Position numbers and translations under genes: made by a program | The notes under the pieces: generated by a model | Database searches by the model: none | What the model was told of the DNA's origin: nothing | The model's input: the letters and a program-made list of their open reading frames with translations, nothing else | Part shown: piece after piece, positions 8,077 through 16,296 of the stretch | How the letters are laid out: each line of letters starts with the position of its first letter | How positions within the stretch are numbered: position 1 is the first letter of the stretch | Assembly (NCBI GenBank): GCA_945877235.1 | Contig: CAMCRF010000008.1 | Coordinates: 39,158 to 103,157 of the forward strand | Reading direction: 5' to 3' | Source of the DNA: Bordetella parapertussis | GTDB lineage: Bacteria > Pseudomonadota > Gammaproteobacteria > Burkholderiales > Burkholderiaceae_A | Length of the DNA: 64,000 bases

Positions 8077-8846
8077 TGAACGCAGACTGGCTCAAAGGCC
8101 GAAGAGGCTTGATTATCGGGGTGGCCAACGCCCACAGCATTGCTTTTGGTTGCGCGACAAAACTACGTGAGATGGGCGCTGAGGTCGCACTTACCTATCT
8201 CAATGACAAAGCCTTGCCCTACGTGGAGCCGTTAGCCAAACAACTCGATGCAACACTCCTGCTTCCGCTCGACGTGACACAGCCCGGAGCCATTGCGGCG
8301 GTGTTTCAGACCTTGGAAGACCACTGGGGCGCTTTGGATTTTGTCATTCACTCCATTGCCTTTGCCCCGAGAGAGGACCTTCATGGCCGCATTGTGGATT
8401 GCTCAAGAGAAGGCTTTCTGCTGGCCATGCAGGTCTCCTGTCACTCGTTCATAGAGGTTGCCCACCACGCAGAACGACTCCTGCGTCGCGGCGGTGCCCT
8501 GATCACCATGAGTTACTACGGGGCAGATAAAGTGGTTCAGAACTACAACCTCATGGGCCCAGTCAAGGCCGCTTTGGAATCCACGGTGCGCTACATGGCC
8601 AATGAGCTCGGACCCGCCGGCATTCGGGTTTATGCCGTTTCGCCAGGGCCCCTGCGCACACGGGCAGCCAGCGGGATCGACCACTTCGATGAACTGGTCC
8701 AAATGGCCGTCGACCGCACCCCCGAGCACCGACTTGTCGACATTGCCGAAGTAGGCCAGGTGGTCTCCTTTCTGGTGAGCCCAGCGGCGTCGGGCATGAC
8801 GGGTGACACCGTCTACGTCGATGCGGGGCTCCACAACATCGCATGA
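8070..8846 (+). CDS. fabI: enoyl-[acyl-carrier-protein] reductase, FabI type
   Basis: A 258-residue short-chain dehydrogenase-fold enzyme reducing enoyl-ACP with NADH in fatty acid elongation. The FabI variant of the nucleotide motif (IIGVANAHSIAFG), the catalytic Tyr-x6-Lys (NYNLMGPVKAALES), PGPLRTRAASGI and the C-terminal GDTVYVDAGLHNI are present. ATG 8070 is preferred, overlapping the gloA stop; a GTG at 8076 and a TTG at 8043 are also in frame, and none has a clear Shine-Dalgarno. Its TGA overlaps the ackA ATG. Pairing with ackA recalls fabI-acetate-kinase clusters of Proteobacteria, so it may be a second ENR rather than the housekeeping copy. Confidence 0.88.
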   Translation: MVVNADWLKGRRGLIIGVANAHSIAFGCATKLREMGAEVALTYLNDKALPYVEPLAKQLDATLLLPLDVTQPGAIAAVFQTLEDHWGALDFVIHSIAFAPREDLHGRIVDCSREGFLLAMQVSCHSFIEVAHHAERLLRRGGALITMSYYGADKVVQNYNLMGPVKAALESTVRYMANELGPAGIRVYAVSPGPLRTRAASGIDHFDELVQMAVDRTPEHRLVDIAEVGQVVSFLVSPAASGMTGDTVYVDAGLHNIA

Positions 8847-10012
8847 CCGACGCGGTCCTGACCCTCAACGCCGGGTCCTCCTCACTCAAGTTGGCCGTAT
8901 TCGGGGCGCAGGGCGATGAGCCGTTTCTCACCGGTCAGGTTGAGCGTATTGGGGCGCAGGGCAGTCTGCGACTGCAATTGAGCGACGGCGCAACCGTCGC
9001 ACCTCCCCGCGTCCCTCTCTCAAATCATGCCGAGGCGTTAAGTGCTGTCATCCAGGCGTTGAAGCAAGCGCTCCCAGACCTTGCCTTCTCTGCAATTGGG
9101 CACCGGGTTGTGCACGGTGGGGACCGCTTCACCTCGCCCGCGCGCGTGACCCCAGCCGTCATGGAGTACCTGACCACCCTGGAGCCCTTTGCTCCCCTGC
9201 ACCAGCCGCATAACCTTGCGGGCATTCGCACCGCGATGGCTGCCTTCGGAGACGTTCCCCAAGTTGCTTGCTTCGACACCGCCTTCCATCGTGGTCACCC
9301 CTTTGTGAACGATAGCTTCGCCCTTCCCTTTCGCTACTTTGAGAGGGGCGTTCGCCGGTATGGGTTCCATGGGCTGAGCTACGAGTACGTGAGTGCTCGC
9401 CTGCGAGACCTCGCACCTCAGATCGCGCAGGGACGTGTGGTCGTTGCGCACTTGGGCAATGGTGCTTCGATGTGCGGCATGGTCGACGGGAAATCTGTCG
9501 CATCGACCATGGGGTTTTCTGCGCTCGATGGTCTGCCCATGGGTACGCGATGTGGCCAGATTGATCCGGGGGTCTTGCTCTACATGCTCGACCAAGAGGG
9601 CCTCTCCTCCTCCGAGATCCGACACACCCTGTATAACGAGTCAGGTCTACTCGGCCTCTCGGGGGGCCTCTCTAATGACATGCGCACGCTAGAGGCGTCC
9701 AACACCCCAGAGGCCCAGCGCGCCATTGACTATTTCGTCTTTCGCATCCAGCGTGAGATCGGCGCCATGGCTGCCGCCATGGGCGGAATCGATGCGCTGG
9801 TGTTTTGTGGGGGCATCGGAGAGCACTCACTAGGGGTGCGTGCTCGAGTATGCGAACGCATGCAGTGGATGGGTATCGAGATCGATCACCACCGCAACAC
9901 CCAGAACGCACAGGTCATCTCCCCGGAGGGCTCACGCACCTGCGTGATGGTCATTCCCACGCAAGAGGAACTGGTGATTGCGCGGGCAGCCAGAGCGGTC
10001 AGTGGCCTCTAA
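8843..10012 (+). CDS. ackA: acetate kinase
   Basis: A 389-residue ASKHA-superfamily kinase interconverting acetate/ATP and acetyl phosphate/ADP (some homologues prefer propionate or butyrate). Evidence: N-terminal LTLNAGSSSLKLAVF, IGHRVVHGGDRF, CFDTAFH, RRYGFHGLSYEYVS, HLGNGASMCGMVDGKSVASTMG split across the phosphate loops, and FCGGIGEHS near the C terminus. It overlaps fabI by 4 bases. No phosphate acetyltransferase is present in the window, so its acyl phosphate source must be elsewhere. It converges on btaB with overlapping stops. Confidence 0.95.
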   Translation: MTDAVLTLNAGSSSLKLAVFGAQGDEPFLTGQVERIGAQGSLRLQLSDGATVAPPRVPLSNHAEALSAVIQALKQALPDLAFSAIGHRVVHGGDRFTSPARVTPAVMEYLTTLEPFAPLHQPHNLAGIRTAMAAFGDVPQVACFDTAFHRGHPFVNDSFALPFRYFERGVRRYGFHGLSYEYVSARLRDLAPQIAQGRVVVAHLGNGASMCGMVDGKSVASTMGFSALDGLPMGTRCGQIDPGVLLYMLDQEGLSSSEIRHTLYNESGLLGLSGGLSNDMRTLEASNTPEAQRAIDYFVFRIQREIGAMAAAMGGIDALVFCGGIGEHSLGVRARVCERMQWMGIEIDHHRNTQNAQVISPEGSRTCVMVIPTQEELVIARAARAVSGL

Positions 10013-10638
10013 GACGGTTGTGGACTGAGCGCCGCACTCACGCAGTAGCGCCCGAGCCGCCAATTCGCCTTTACGCCAAGCGGGCTGACTTCGGGTGAGA
10101 AAAGCTCGGGCCTTGGGTAGACCTCGAAGCGCTTGAGAAACTCAAGCACAAGCCGTCGCGGTAATGCCGGCCAGCCTGAGAGGTCTCCAAAATCCACCGC
10201 GGCAAGATACCCGTCGGGGCTGATCCAGCTGCTGGCGTTCTGAATGGCCAGGTCCGGGCGAGGCATCATGGACAAGGAGTAGGGAAACATCACCACATCC
10301 ACGCAACCTGCTGGGCGATAGGACTCTGCAAATCCATGGACCAGCGTAATCTGAGCTGTGAGCCCCGCCTGCCTCACCTTACGACGAGCCATCTCCAGCA
10401 TGGCCTCTGATGCGTCAACCCCAATCAGTTGGAGGTCGGGACGACGTCTTGCGAGACGAATCAGATTGTGAGCCGTGCCGCAGCCCATTTCACAGACACG
10501 GCCGCCCTCGGGCGGATCCAGCGTGTCGACCAGTCGGTCGCGCCCGAAAAGAAACAGGGGTCGAGTCCAGTCGTAGACGTAACGCGTCCAACGATAGACG
10601 CTATCCATCTTGGCGCCGTGCTGTTCGAGCGAATCCAT
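10009..10638 (-). CDS. btaB: BtaB-like S-adenosylmethionine methyltransferase (betaine lipid synthesis)
   Basis: A 209-residue class I methyltransferase. Motif I is VCEMGCGTAHNLIRLA (about 48-63), followed by the acidic IGVDASEAMLEMA and VDVVMFPYSLSMMP. Immediately downstream of btaA (5-base gap) on the same strand, it matches BtaB, which trimethylates diacylglyceryl-homoserine to DGTS at the membrane surface. WTRYVYDWTRPLFLFGRDRL near the N terminus is typical of BtaB-like proteins. The assignment rests on the btaA neighbourhood plus these motifs. Its stop overlaps the convergent ackA stop by 4 bases. Confidence 0.88.
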   Translation of the reverse strand: MDSLEQHGAKMDSVYRWTRYVYDWTRPLFLFGRDRLVDTLDPPEGGRVCEMGCGTAHNLIRLARRRPDLQLIGVDASEAMLEMARRKVRQAGLTAQITLVHGFAESYRPAGCVDVVMFPYSLSMMPRPDLAIQNASSWISPDGYLAAVDFGDLSGWPALPRRLVLEFLKRFEVYPRPELFSPEVSPLGVKANWRLGRYCVSAALSPQPS

Positions 10639-10643
10639 GCGCG

Positions 10644-11870
10644 CTACGCTGCTGGGAATGCTTGCCGCTGCATGAGGTGAAACCCCCCGTAGATGGCCGA
10701 TCGGTCTTGCTTGTGAAGGTGCGCTGAGGTCTCACGGGCGTAGTGCCAGTTGCGCAGCACTTGCTTGTCAACACGATGGAGCAAGATGTTCTCTGCACCC
10801 GCAGTGCGAAAGATGACACGCGCTTTCGGCGATGCCGCACGCTGCACTTCACTCCAAAGCGCGTTGAGCTGCTGATCATTCATCCAATCTTGTGCGTCCA
10901 GGAAGACAAACGCATCAACGGACTCCGCCGGCTGGGCCTTGAGAAAGGTGGTGAGCATCATGCGATGCATCTCGACCTGCCCAATGCGCTGACGCAGATT
11001 CTCATAGTGGCGCTCCTGCAGGTACCGAGGTAGCGCCTCTGTCTGATCGAGGTCATATCTGCGCCCAAACGCCTGCCAGGCAAAGTAATTGGTCGAGAGG
11101 TCAAAGTCACAGGCCAGTCGACGCAAACGGTCATGCAGAACCATTGACATCGACGGCGCATCTCCTTGGAGCTTCTGGAACTGAGCGGCTGGAATCCCGA
11201 GACCATAGAGCGCGAACGGATTCTGAAGCGCCCTCTGCACAAATGGACGTTTGAGCACCCGCCCCATGGTTGCATCGAATATTTCAGCCTGCTCCTGACG
11301 GTTCGAGGCGCTGAGGATGTCCCTTGGGTTCACGCCGAAGAGACGAGCCGCGAGGTGGCTCGCGCCGATGAAGCGCCCAAGTACCCCTTTGGTATAGAAA
11401 TTCTCGGTGAAGGCATCAATGCGGCGGGTAAAGGGTGTCCGCTTCTCCCAATACGCGCGGCTGGCTTGGTCGAGATGGGGGGCAATCTTTTCGAAGTAAC
11501 GCGCACGGTTCTCGCGTTGATTGGCGTGACCAAAGAAAGCCAAGAAGTCTTCATGCTGGTCAAGGCCGCGGAGGGCTGCATGCTTCAGGTGATTGAGGGC
11601 AATATGCGCGCGACTCAAATCCAATGCTGAAATCCGAATTTCGGCCGCCGTCAGCATGTTGAGGAGGTTGCAGCCACCAGATGCGATCGCTACGACATGC
11701 TCGCCGTCTTGTAGCTGAAGTGCCTGAAGATCGACCTCGGGATCCTCCCAGATCTGGGGATAGACAAGGTGGTTAAACAACGCCGCAAAGATGCGGTCTG
11801 AGATTCGAAGACCGCGCTCGGAGGGGACCTCTCCCAGAACGGCGTCTACAGCGATAGATTTGCTTGACAT
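10644..11870 (-). CDS. btaA: BtaA: SAM:diacylglycerol 3-amino-3-carboxypropyltransferase
   Basis: A 408-residue DUF3419-family enzyme that moves the aminocarboxypropyl group of SAM to diacylglycerol, the first step of betaine lipid (DGTS) synthesis. Characteristic stretches are FNHLVYPQIWEDPEVDLQAL, the SAM-binding VVAIASGGCNLLNML, ALDLSRAHIALNHLK, FYTKGVLGRFIG and VFLDAQDWM with ARVIFRTAG. ATG 11870 is preferred; an in-frame GTG at 11879 is possible, with GGGAG upstream of both. With btaB it forms the complete bacterial DGTS pathway. In Rhodobacter and Sinorhizobium these genes respond to phosphate limitation; here a Pho-box-like site lies about 65 bases upstream. Confidence 0.93.
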   Translation of the reverse strand: MSSKSIAVDAVLGEVPSERGLRISDRIFAALFNHLVYPQIWEDPEVDLQALQLQDGEHVVAIASGGCNLLNMLTAAEIRISALDLSRAHIALNHLKHAALRGLDQHEDFLAFFGHANQRENRARYFEKIAPHLDQASRAYWEKRTPFTRRIDAFTENFYTKGVLGRFIGASHLAARLFGVNPRDILSASNRQEQAEIFDATMGRVLKRPFVQRALQNPFALYGLGIPAAQFQKLQGDAPSMSMVLHDRLRRLACDFDLSTNYFAWQAFGRRYDLDQTEALPRYLQERHYENLRQRIGQVEMHRMMLTTFLKAQPAESVDAFVFLDAQDWMNDQQLNALWSEVQRAASPKARVIFRTAGAENILLHRVDKQVLRNWHYARETSAHLHKQDRSAIYGGFHLMQRQAFPAA

Positions 11871-11934
11871 GCGCGGCACTCACTCCCGTGACGTTCAAGG
11901 CGAACGAATTAGCGGCAAAGCGTGAATGACCGAG

Positions 11935-11952
11935 ATGACAAAAGCGTGACAA
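11935..11952 (-). promoter_or_regulatory. Pho-box-like site upstream of btaAB
   Basis: On the minus strand the 18 bases read TTGTCACGCTTTTGTCAT, that is two 7-base repeats (TTGTCAC and TTGTCAT) spaced by 4, the architecture of the PhoB box (CTGTCAT-N4-CTGTCAT). The halves match 5/7 and 6/7. It lies 65 bases before the btaA ATG, where an activator-dependent promoter would sit. PhoB control of btaAB would fit replacement of phospholipids under phosphate starvation. phoB is not in this window. Confidence 0.62.
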
Positions 11953-12050
11953 CACAGGTTGGGTGCCAGAGTTCTCAACGTTTATTGAATTATCTGGTTT
12001 ATTTATCTGTGAGACCCATTTAAGCCGCGATTCCGCGATAGCATGAGCCG

Positions 12051-13112
12051 GTGGATCCCTCTCAGACACAGCATCCGGCCATTGGGTCCCCCCTCTCAGA
12101 GGAGCGATACAGACGCCTCTTCGAAACCGCACAAGACGGGATTTTGTTGATTACCTTTCCGGAGGGCATGGTCTTCGATGCGAATCCATTTTTCCTACGA
12201 ATGGTCGGGTTCCAAAGTGAGGACATCCTTGGGAAGCGGCTCTGGGAACTCGGGCTTCTCGCCGATAAAGCGGCAAATGAAGGCATGCTCCGAGAGTTGA
12301 TGCATCTTGGCTATGCGCGCTACGAGCACCTCGACCTGCTATCACGAGACGGACGCACCGTTCCGGTTGAGTTCGTCAGCAATGTATACGAGGTACATGG
12401 TCAAAAAGTCGCGCAGTGCAATATTCGCGACATCAGCGATCGACGGAGGGCCGAATTGGCCTTGCAACGAGAGCAAGAGCTCCGTCAAGGGCTGCTGCTT
12501 GAGGTCATTGAGACACTTGGCTCCGTGGTGGCTGGTCGAGACCCCTACACAGCAAGCCATCAGAGGCGAGTGGCGTCACTTGCCTGTGCAATCGCAAGGC
12601 AGATGTCCCTACCCCCCGAGAAGATTCAAGGGGTGCGTATTGCAGCCCTACTCCATGACATCGGAAAGATCACCGTTCCGATTGAAATCCTTACCAAGCC
12701 GGGAGAGCTTTCAGCACTCGAGATCGCCATACTGCGAACTCACGCCCAGGCAGGCCACGATATTCTAAAAACAATTCAGTTTCCGTGGCCCATTGCACTC
12801 ATTGTGCTGCAACACCACGAGCGACAAGACGGATCTGGATACCCCAGAGGACTATCGGGAGACCAGATTCTCCTTGAGGCTCGCATCCTCGCCGTGGCTG
12901 ACCTGGTCGAAGCCATGTCGAGTCAGCGCCCATATCGCGTGCCCGCCTCGATCGATAGAGCCCTTCAAGAGCTCGAGCGCGGTGCAGGCGTGTGCTACGA
13001 CAAAGAGGTCGCAACATGTTGCCTCGACCTCTTTAAGCATCAGGGTTATGCATTTCCAGCCCCCGACTTTCGGATGCTCCCACTTCAGGTCTCTGCCCGG
13101 AGCACCCCCTAA
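12051..13112 (+). CDS. PAS-domain HD-GYP c-di-GMP phosphodiesterase
   Basis: A 353-residue cytosolic signalling protein. A PAS domain spans about residues 15-130 (RYRRLFETAQDGILLI, FFLRMVGF, and the PAC-like QCNIRDISDRRRAE), followed by a short coiled stretch and an HD-GYP domain (about 150-340). Catalytic signatures are complete: H170 region TASHQRR, HD at 202-203 in LLHDIGK, and HHERQDGSGYP at 255-265. HD-GYP enzymes hydrolyse c-di-GMP. It starts at GTG 12051. The GGDEF gene follows with no gap. It is divergent from btaA; the intergenic 171-180 bases hold the Pho-box-like site. Confidence 0.92.
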   Translation: MDPSQTQHPAIGSPLSEERYRRLFETAQDGILLITFPEGMVFDANPFFLRMVGFQSEDILGKRLWELGLLADKAANEGMLRELMHLGYARYEHLDLLSRDGRTVPVEFVSNVYEVHGQKVAQCNIRDISDRRRAELALQREQELRQGLLLEVIETLGSVVAGRDPYTASHQRRVASLACAIARQMSLPPEKIQGVRIAALLHDIGKITVPIEILTKPGELSALEIAILRTHAQAGHDILKTIQFPWPIALIVLQHHERQDGSGYPRGLSGDQILLEARILAVADLVEAMSSQRPYRVPASIDRALQELERGAGVCYDKEVATCCLDLFKHQGYAFPAPDFRMLPLQVSARSTP

Positions 13113-13955
13113 ATGGGGCCAGACGCGCTGCTTTACAGCTTAGCCGCGCTCACGCTCCTCACGCATGCAGCAGGCGTGCTCCTAACGCTCTCGGTGGCGC
13201 ACAAAACCTCACGTCACCGCCGACTATGGCTCATTTTGACGGTCTGCCCGCTGCTGCTCATCGCGCATGGTCTACTCGAAATCAACTCTCCCAACTTCGC
13301 GAGCACCCACGTAGTGCTTCAGGCGACCTTCTCTCTTGTTATCGCGGCTATCCTCACGCTTGCCGTGCTGCTTCTGCGAGTGCTGCTTAAAGATCTGAAC
13401 GACAAGTCAGCGGTGCTAGAAAATCGATCTCGAATAGACAACCTGACAGGGCTCTTGCAGAGAGAGGCCTGGGTCACCTCGGTGGAGCGGGAGATTGAGA
13501 CTGCCTCGCGAGATGGATCGGTTTTGTCCATTATGGAAATAGACGTTGATCACTTTAAGCAGGTGAATGACACCTTCGGTCATGGGGTTGGGGACGACAC
13601 TCTTATGCATCTTGCAGCGCTCTGCAAAGCAGCAGTTCGCGAGACTGACCTATGGGGCCGACTCGGCGGCGAGGAGTTTGTCTGTGCAATGCCGCATACA
13701 GACATCTCCCTCGCCGTTGAGATCGCTGAGCGGTTGCGTGCATCCGTGGAGCATCAGAGCTGCGTCTTTGGCTCAAAAGCAATCACAATCACAATCAGTA
13801 TTGGGCTCACGTCACTACGTCCTTCTGACCACCTCGCAATCGATAAGCGCACGTTGATTAAAGACCTTGTGAGAGAGGCTGACGATGCCATGTATGTAGC
13901 CAAACAGTCAGGTCGAAACCGCTGCTGCGTTTTCTCGCGAGAGACACAGCACTAA
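13113..13955 (+). CDS. membrane-anchored diguanylate cyclase (GGDEF)
   Basis: A 280-residue protein with N-terminal hydrophobic helices (about 5-28, 38-54, 66-92) and a C-terminal GGDEF domain. The active site is intact, GGEEF at 185-189, with the allosteric I-site RETD at 176-179 exactly five residues before it, so product inhibition is expected. Metal-site MEIDVDHFKQVND and FGHGVGD are present. It starts directly after the HD-GYP stop, so synthesis and breakdown of c-di-GMP are encoded in one transcript. It converges with overlapping stops on a predicted polysaccharide-export pair, its plausible target. Confidence 0.94.
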   Translation: MGPDALLYSLAALTLLTHAAGVLLTLSVAHKTSRHRRLWLILTVCPLLLIAHGLLEINSPNFASTHVVLQATFSLVIAAILTLAVLLLRVLLKDLNDKSAVLENRSRIDNLTGLLQREAWVTSVEREIETASRDGSVLSIMEIDVDHFKQVNDTFGHGVGDDTLMHLAALCKAAVRETDLWGRLGGEEFVCAMPHTDISLAVEIAERLRASVEHQSCVFGSKAITITISIGLTSLRPSDHLAIDKRTLIKDLVREADDAMYVAKQSGRNRCCVFSRETQH

Positions 13956-14848
13956 AACCAAATGATTAATTCTTGCGTGAGCGATCGGTAGGTGTAGGAG
14001 TCGCCACGTATACCTGCGCTGCGCTTGAGAGTAAGCACCGTGCGAAATGTCAGTGACGCTTTACCCAACGGCTCAATCGAGACCTCTGCAAGCTGCGAAT
14101 CGGATTCAGGGGAGAGTGCAACCCGCTGGATCCCCCAACCGAGGCGCGCCCGGACACGAAGATCCGGAGTCCGTCTGTTGAGACCCAAGAGCACCAGCGT
14201 CTCTCGGTAGCGATCAGCACTGAAGTAAATCCCCCTGGCCTGCATCGGATCATCGTCTCGATGGATGCGATGCCAGATCTGCACTGTCACCCCCTCGGAC
14301 GGATATAGGTCAAAGACCAGCTTGGTGAGGAGGCGACTTCGCGTGTTGCGATCAGAGAACTCAGTCTTTGACCATGACAGCACGGTGCTCCATTGCTCAG
14401 CCCATTGGGTCTCTAGCCCGGCCCCCACAAGCCAGAAGCGGCGGTTGGTCTCAAATCCCCGCCGCGTCTCTACTGCATCCCGCAACAGGAAGCCCTCCGC
14501 GCGTGAAGCCTTAAAGAGTGGGAAGGAGACCCTATTTTCGGTTGTGATGAGCTGGTCAGCCAAACCATCGCCCATGTAAACGTTGCTCTCGACCTGGAGC
14601 CCGCTCTCCCCCGATGATCTATAGCTGAGGCCCAGCTGGCTGGTGTGCAGTGTCCAATCCAATTCCCGATAGCGGGATTTTTGTAGCGACCACCTCCAAT
14701 GCTCCTGAGCAGTCTGCTGATTTGGTGAGAATGACTGACGAAGCTTGACAGCCTCAAAGCGATCCGTATCGCTCGACAGCAGCCACTCTGTTGCAAGTGA
14801 CTGCGCTCGCGCACTGGTGCTCACCGAGAGCGCCAACAAAGCAGCCAA
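13952..14848 (-). CDS. predicted outer-membrane beta-barrel protein next to a polysaccharide synthase
   Basis: An exported protein of about 298 residues: a hydrophobic N terminus ending in SVSTSARAQ (likely signal peptidase site), then alternating polar and hydrophobic strands rich in Arg, Trp and Tyr, and a C-terminal aromatic (LIIWF) typical of barrels inserted by BAM. I do not recognise a named family; it resembles YaiO/porin-like barrels beside exopolysaccharide synthases. The first start codon seen is TTG 14848, which leaves the signal peptide without its basic end; upstream in-frame codons add KDPYWLTLP but offer only non-standard starts. It follows the glycosyltransferase by 29 bases. 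Confidence 0.7.
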   Translation of the reverse strand: MAALLALSVSTSARAQSLATEWLLSSDTDRFEAVKLRQSFSPNQQTAQEHWRWSLQKSRYRELDWTLHTSQLGLSYRSSGESGLQVESNVYMGDGLADQLITTENRVSFPLFKASRAEGFLLRDAVETRRGFETNRRFWLVGAGLETQWAEQWSTVLSWSKTEFSDRNTRSRLLTKLVFDLYPSEGVTVQIWHRIHRDDDPMQARGIYFSADRYRETLVLLGLNRRTPDLRVRARLGWGIQRVALSPESDSQLAEVSIEPLGKASLTFRTVLTLKRSAGIRGDSYTYRSLTQELIIWF

Positions 14849-14877
14849 GGGGAGGGTCAGCCAATATGGGTCTTTGG

Positions 14878-16185
14878 CTATTTTGTTCCCCAGTTCTTGC
14901 GCACTCCAAGGAGCTCGGAGATGTAGCCGTACACACAGGATGGCTGAAGAATAAGCCCGTAAGCAAGGGTATACGAGAGGAAGCCCATGTAGTTCTTCCG
15001 CACCTTCAGGTCCTCTTCAAAAAACATTCTGGCCTCAGCAACATACATGACCCGGGTCAACAGAAGGCCAGGCGGAATAAGTGCAAGGGTCATTGGACCA
15101 ACGATCCAGAAGTGGCCAAAGCACGCCAGAATAAGGCCGGGGATGAAGCCAATTGTGTAAGCGAGATCCATGAGCGGGAATATGGCGTTCCACACAACAA
15201 ACATGCTGCTCCATCTTGATTTGACAATCAGTCGAGGACTGTCGCGAAAGGCCTCAATCAAACCCCGAGACCATCGCTGCCTCTGCTTTACGAATTTCCA
15301 AATGGTGTCGGGACAATTCGTAAACGCGCAGGCATCGGCTGCATGACCCACGCGAAACCCCTCCCCCAAGAGTCTCCAGGTGAGCACAATGTCCTCACCC
15401 ACGGTGTTGGGCCAGCCTCCAACGCGCTCAATAGCTGATCGCTCATAGAGTGAAAATGCACCCTGCGCCACCAAGGTCCCTTGGAATAAAGACTGAACCC
15501 GCTTGACAGCTGCAATGCCAAGAAAGTAGTCCCATTCCTGAGCCTTACACAACCAATTTTTACGAGAATTTCGAATCAAAATCGCTCCCGCGACTGCCCC
15601 CGTATTCACGGGATCGCCGAGATAACGCTCAACAAGGTTGAGCACTCCATTGCGCTTCACCCAGCAATCTGCATCGACGCTTACGATCAGATCCGTCTCA
15701 CTCTGCCGAAGCCCCTCGTTGAGTGCAGCAGACTTTCCACCGTTGTGGGGTAGGTCTATAAGCCTGAGTCGCTGATCTCGAAGGCCCATCGACAGTACCT
15801 CTTTTACGGTCCCGTCAGACGAACCGTCATTGATCAAGAGAATCGTCAACTCGCCAGGGTAGTCTTGGTCCAAGACACTCTGGACGGTCTCCCGAATTGA
15901 GCACTCTTCGTTAAACGCCGGGATCAGTATGGTCACTGGAGGGTATCGCCTCGGCTTCACACGAGCTGGTCGTTTGTCCAGCAACATGGAGGCCACGACG
16001 AATGCGTTCATGAAGCCAGGAACGATGGCAATGAACGAAATGAAGAAGACCGCAAGCGGCTGCCCGACAGCTTCAGTCAGATCAGACAGCCATGGTTGAG
16101 CGAGAACAATAGAGATCGCCATCCACGTTGAAGCAATGGTGAAGACGATCCAGAACTTCTTGCGAATGGTTATGTATTTAGACAC
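14878..16185 (-). CDS. processive family-2 glycosyltransferase (PgaC/HmsR-like polysaccharide synthase)
   Basis: A 435-residue inner-membrane protein: two N-terminal helices (about 11-30 and 44-68), a cytosolic GT2 domain, and C-terminal helices (about 325-400). The GT2 motifs are present: VTILIPAFNEE, LINDGSSDGT (118-126), DAD (171-173), GED (263-265) and QRQRW (301-305), the set used by cellulose, hyaluronan and poly-GlcNAc synthases. The sugar cannot be told. It starts at GTG 16185, directly preceded in frame by TAG and lacking a Shine-Dalgarno. With the downstream barrel and the convergent c-di-GMP genes it forms a likely biofilm polysaccharide module; no deacetylase or PilZ domain is seen. 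Confidence 0.87.
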   Translation of the reverse strand: MSKYITIRKKFWIVFTIASTWMAISIVLAQPWLSDLTEAVGQPLAVFFISFIAIVPGFMNAFVVASMLLDKRPARVKPRRYPPVTILIPAFNEECSIRETVQSVLDQDYPGELTILLINDGSSDGTVKEVLSMGLRDQRLRLIDLPHNGGKSAALNEGLRQSETDLIVSVDADCWVKRNGVLNLVERYLGDPVNTGAVAGAILIRNSRKNWLCKAQEWDYFLGIAAVKRVQSLFQGTLVAQGAFSLYERSAIERVGGWPNTVGEDIVLTWRLLGEGFRVGHAADACAFTNCPDTIWKFVKQRQRWSRGLIEAFRDSPRLIVKSRWSSMFVVWNAIFPLMDLAYTIGFIPGLILACFGHFWIVGPMTLALIPPGLLLTRVMYVAEARMFFEEDLKVRKNYMGFLSYTLAYGLILQPSCVYGYISELLGVRKNWGTK

Positions 16186-16191
16186 CTAGAG

Positions 16192-16212
16192 GTCGTTATA
16201 CACCTTAACGAC
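16192..16212 (-). promoter_or_regulatory. inverted repeat just upstream of the glycosyltransferase start
   Basis: GTCGTTA (16192-16198) and TAACGAC (16206-16212) form a perfect 7-base inverted repeat around a 7-base centre, ending 6 bases before the GTG start. It could be a protein operator or an RNA hairpin masking the initiation region. No Shine-Dalgarno lies between it and the start. Function is inferred from position only. Confidence 0.4.
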
Positions 16213-16252
16213 GAATCTAAAATACATTGATAGGGCGCACTGTCCTTTTAGT

Positions 16253-16296
16253 CTCCCGAGATCAGTCGCCAATCCTCCCGAGATCAGGCGCCAATC
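16253..16296. repeat. tandem 22-bp direct repeat, possible insertion-element scar
   Basis: Two adjacent 22-base units (16253-16274 and 16275-16296) begin with CTCCCGAGATCAG and end with CGCCAATC, differing at one base (T or G at unit position 14). They are flanked by imperfect inverted stretches, TGTCCTTTTAG at 16241-16251 and, on the other strand, TGTCCTGCTAA near 16307-16317. Repeated transposase-binding sites near a terminus occur in IS21-like elements, so this may be a relic, but no transposase is present. Confidence 0.5.
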
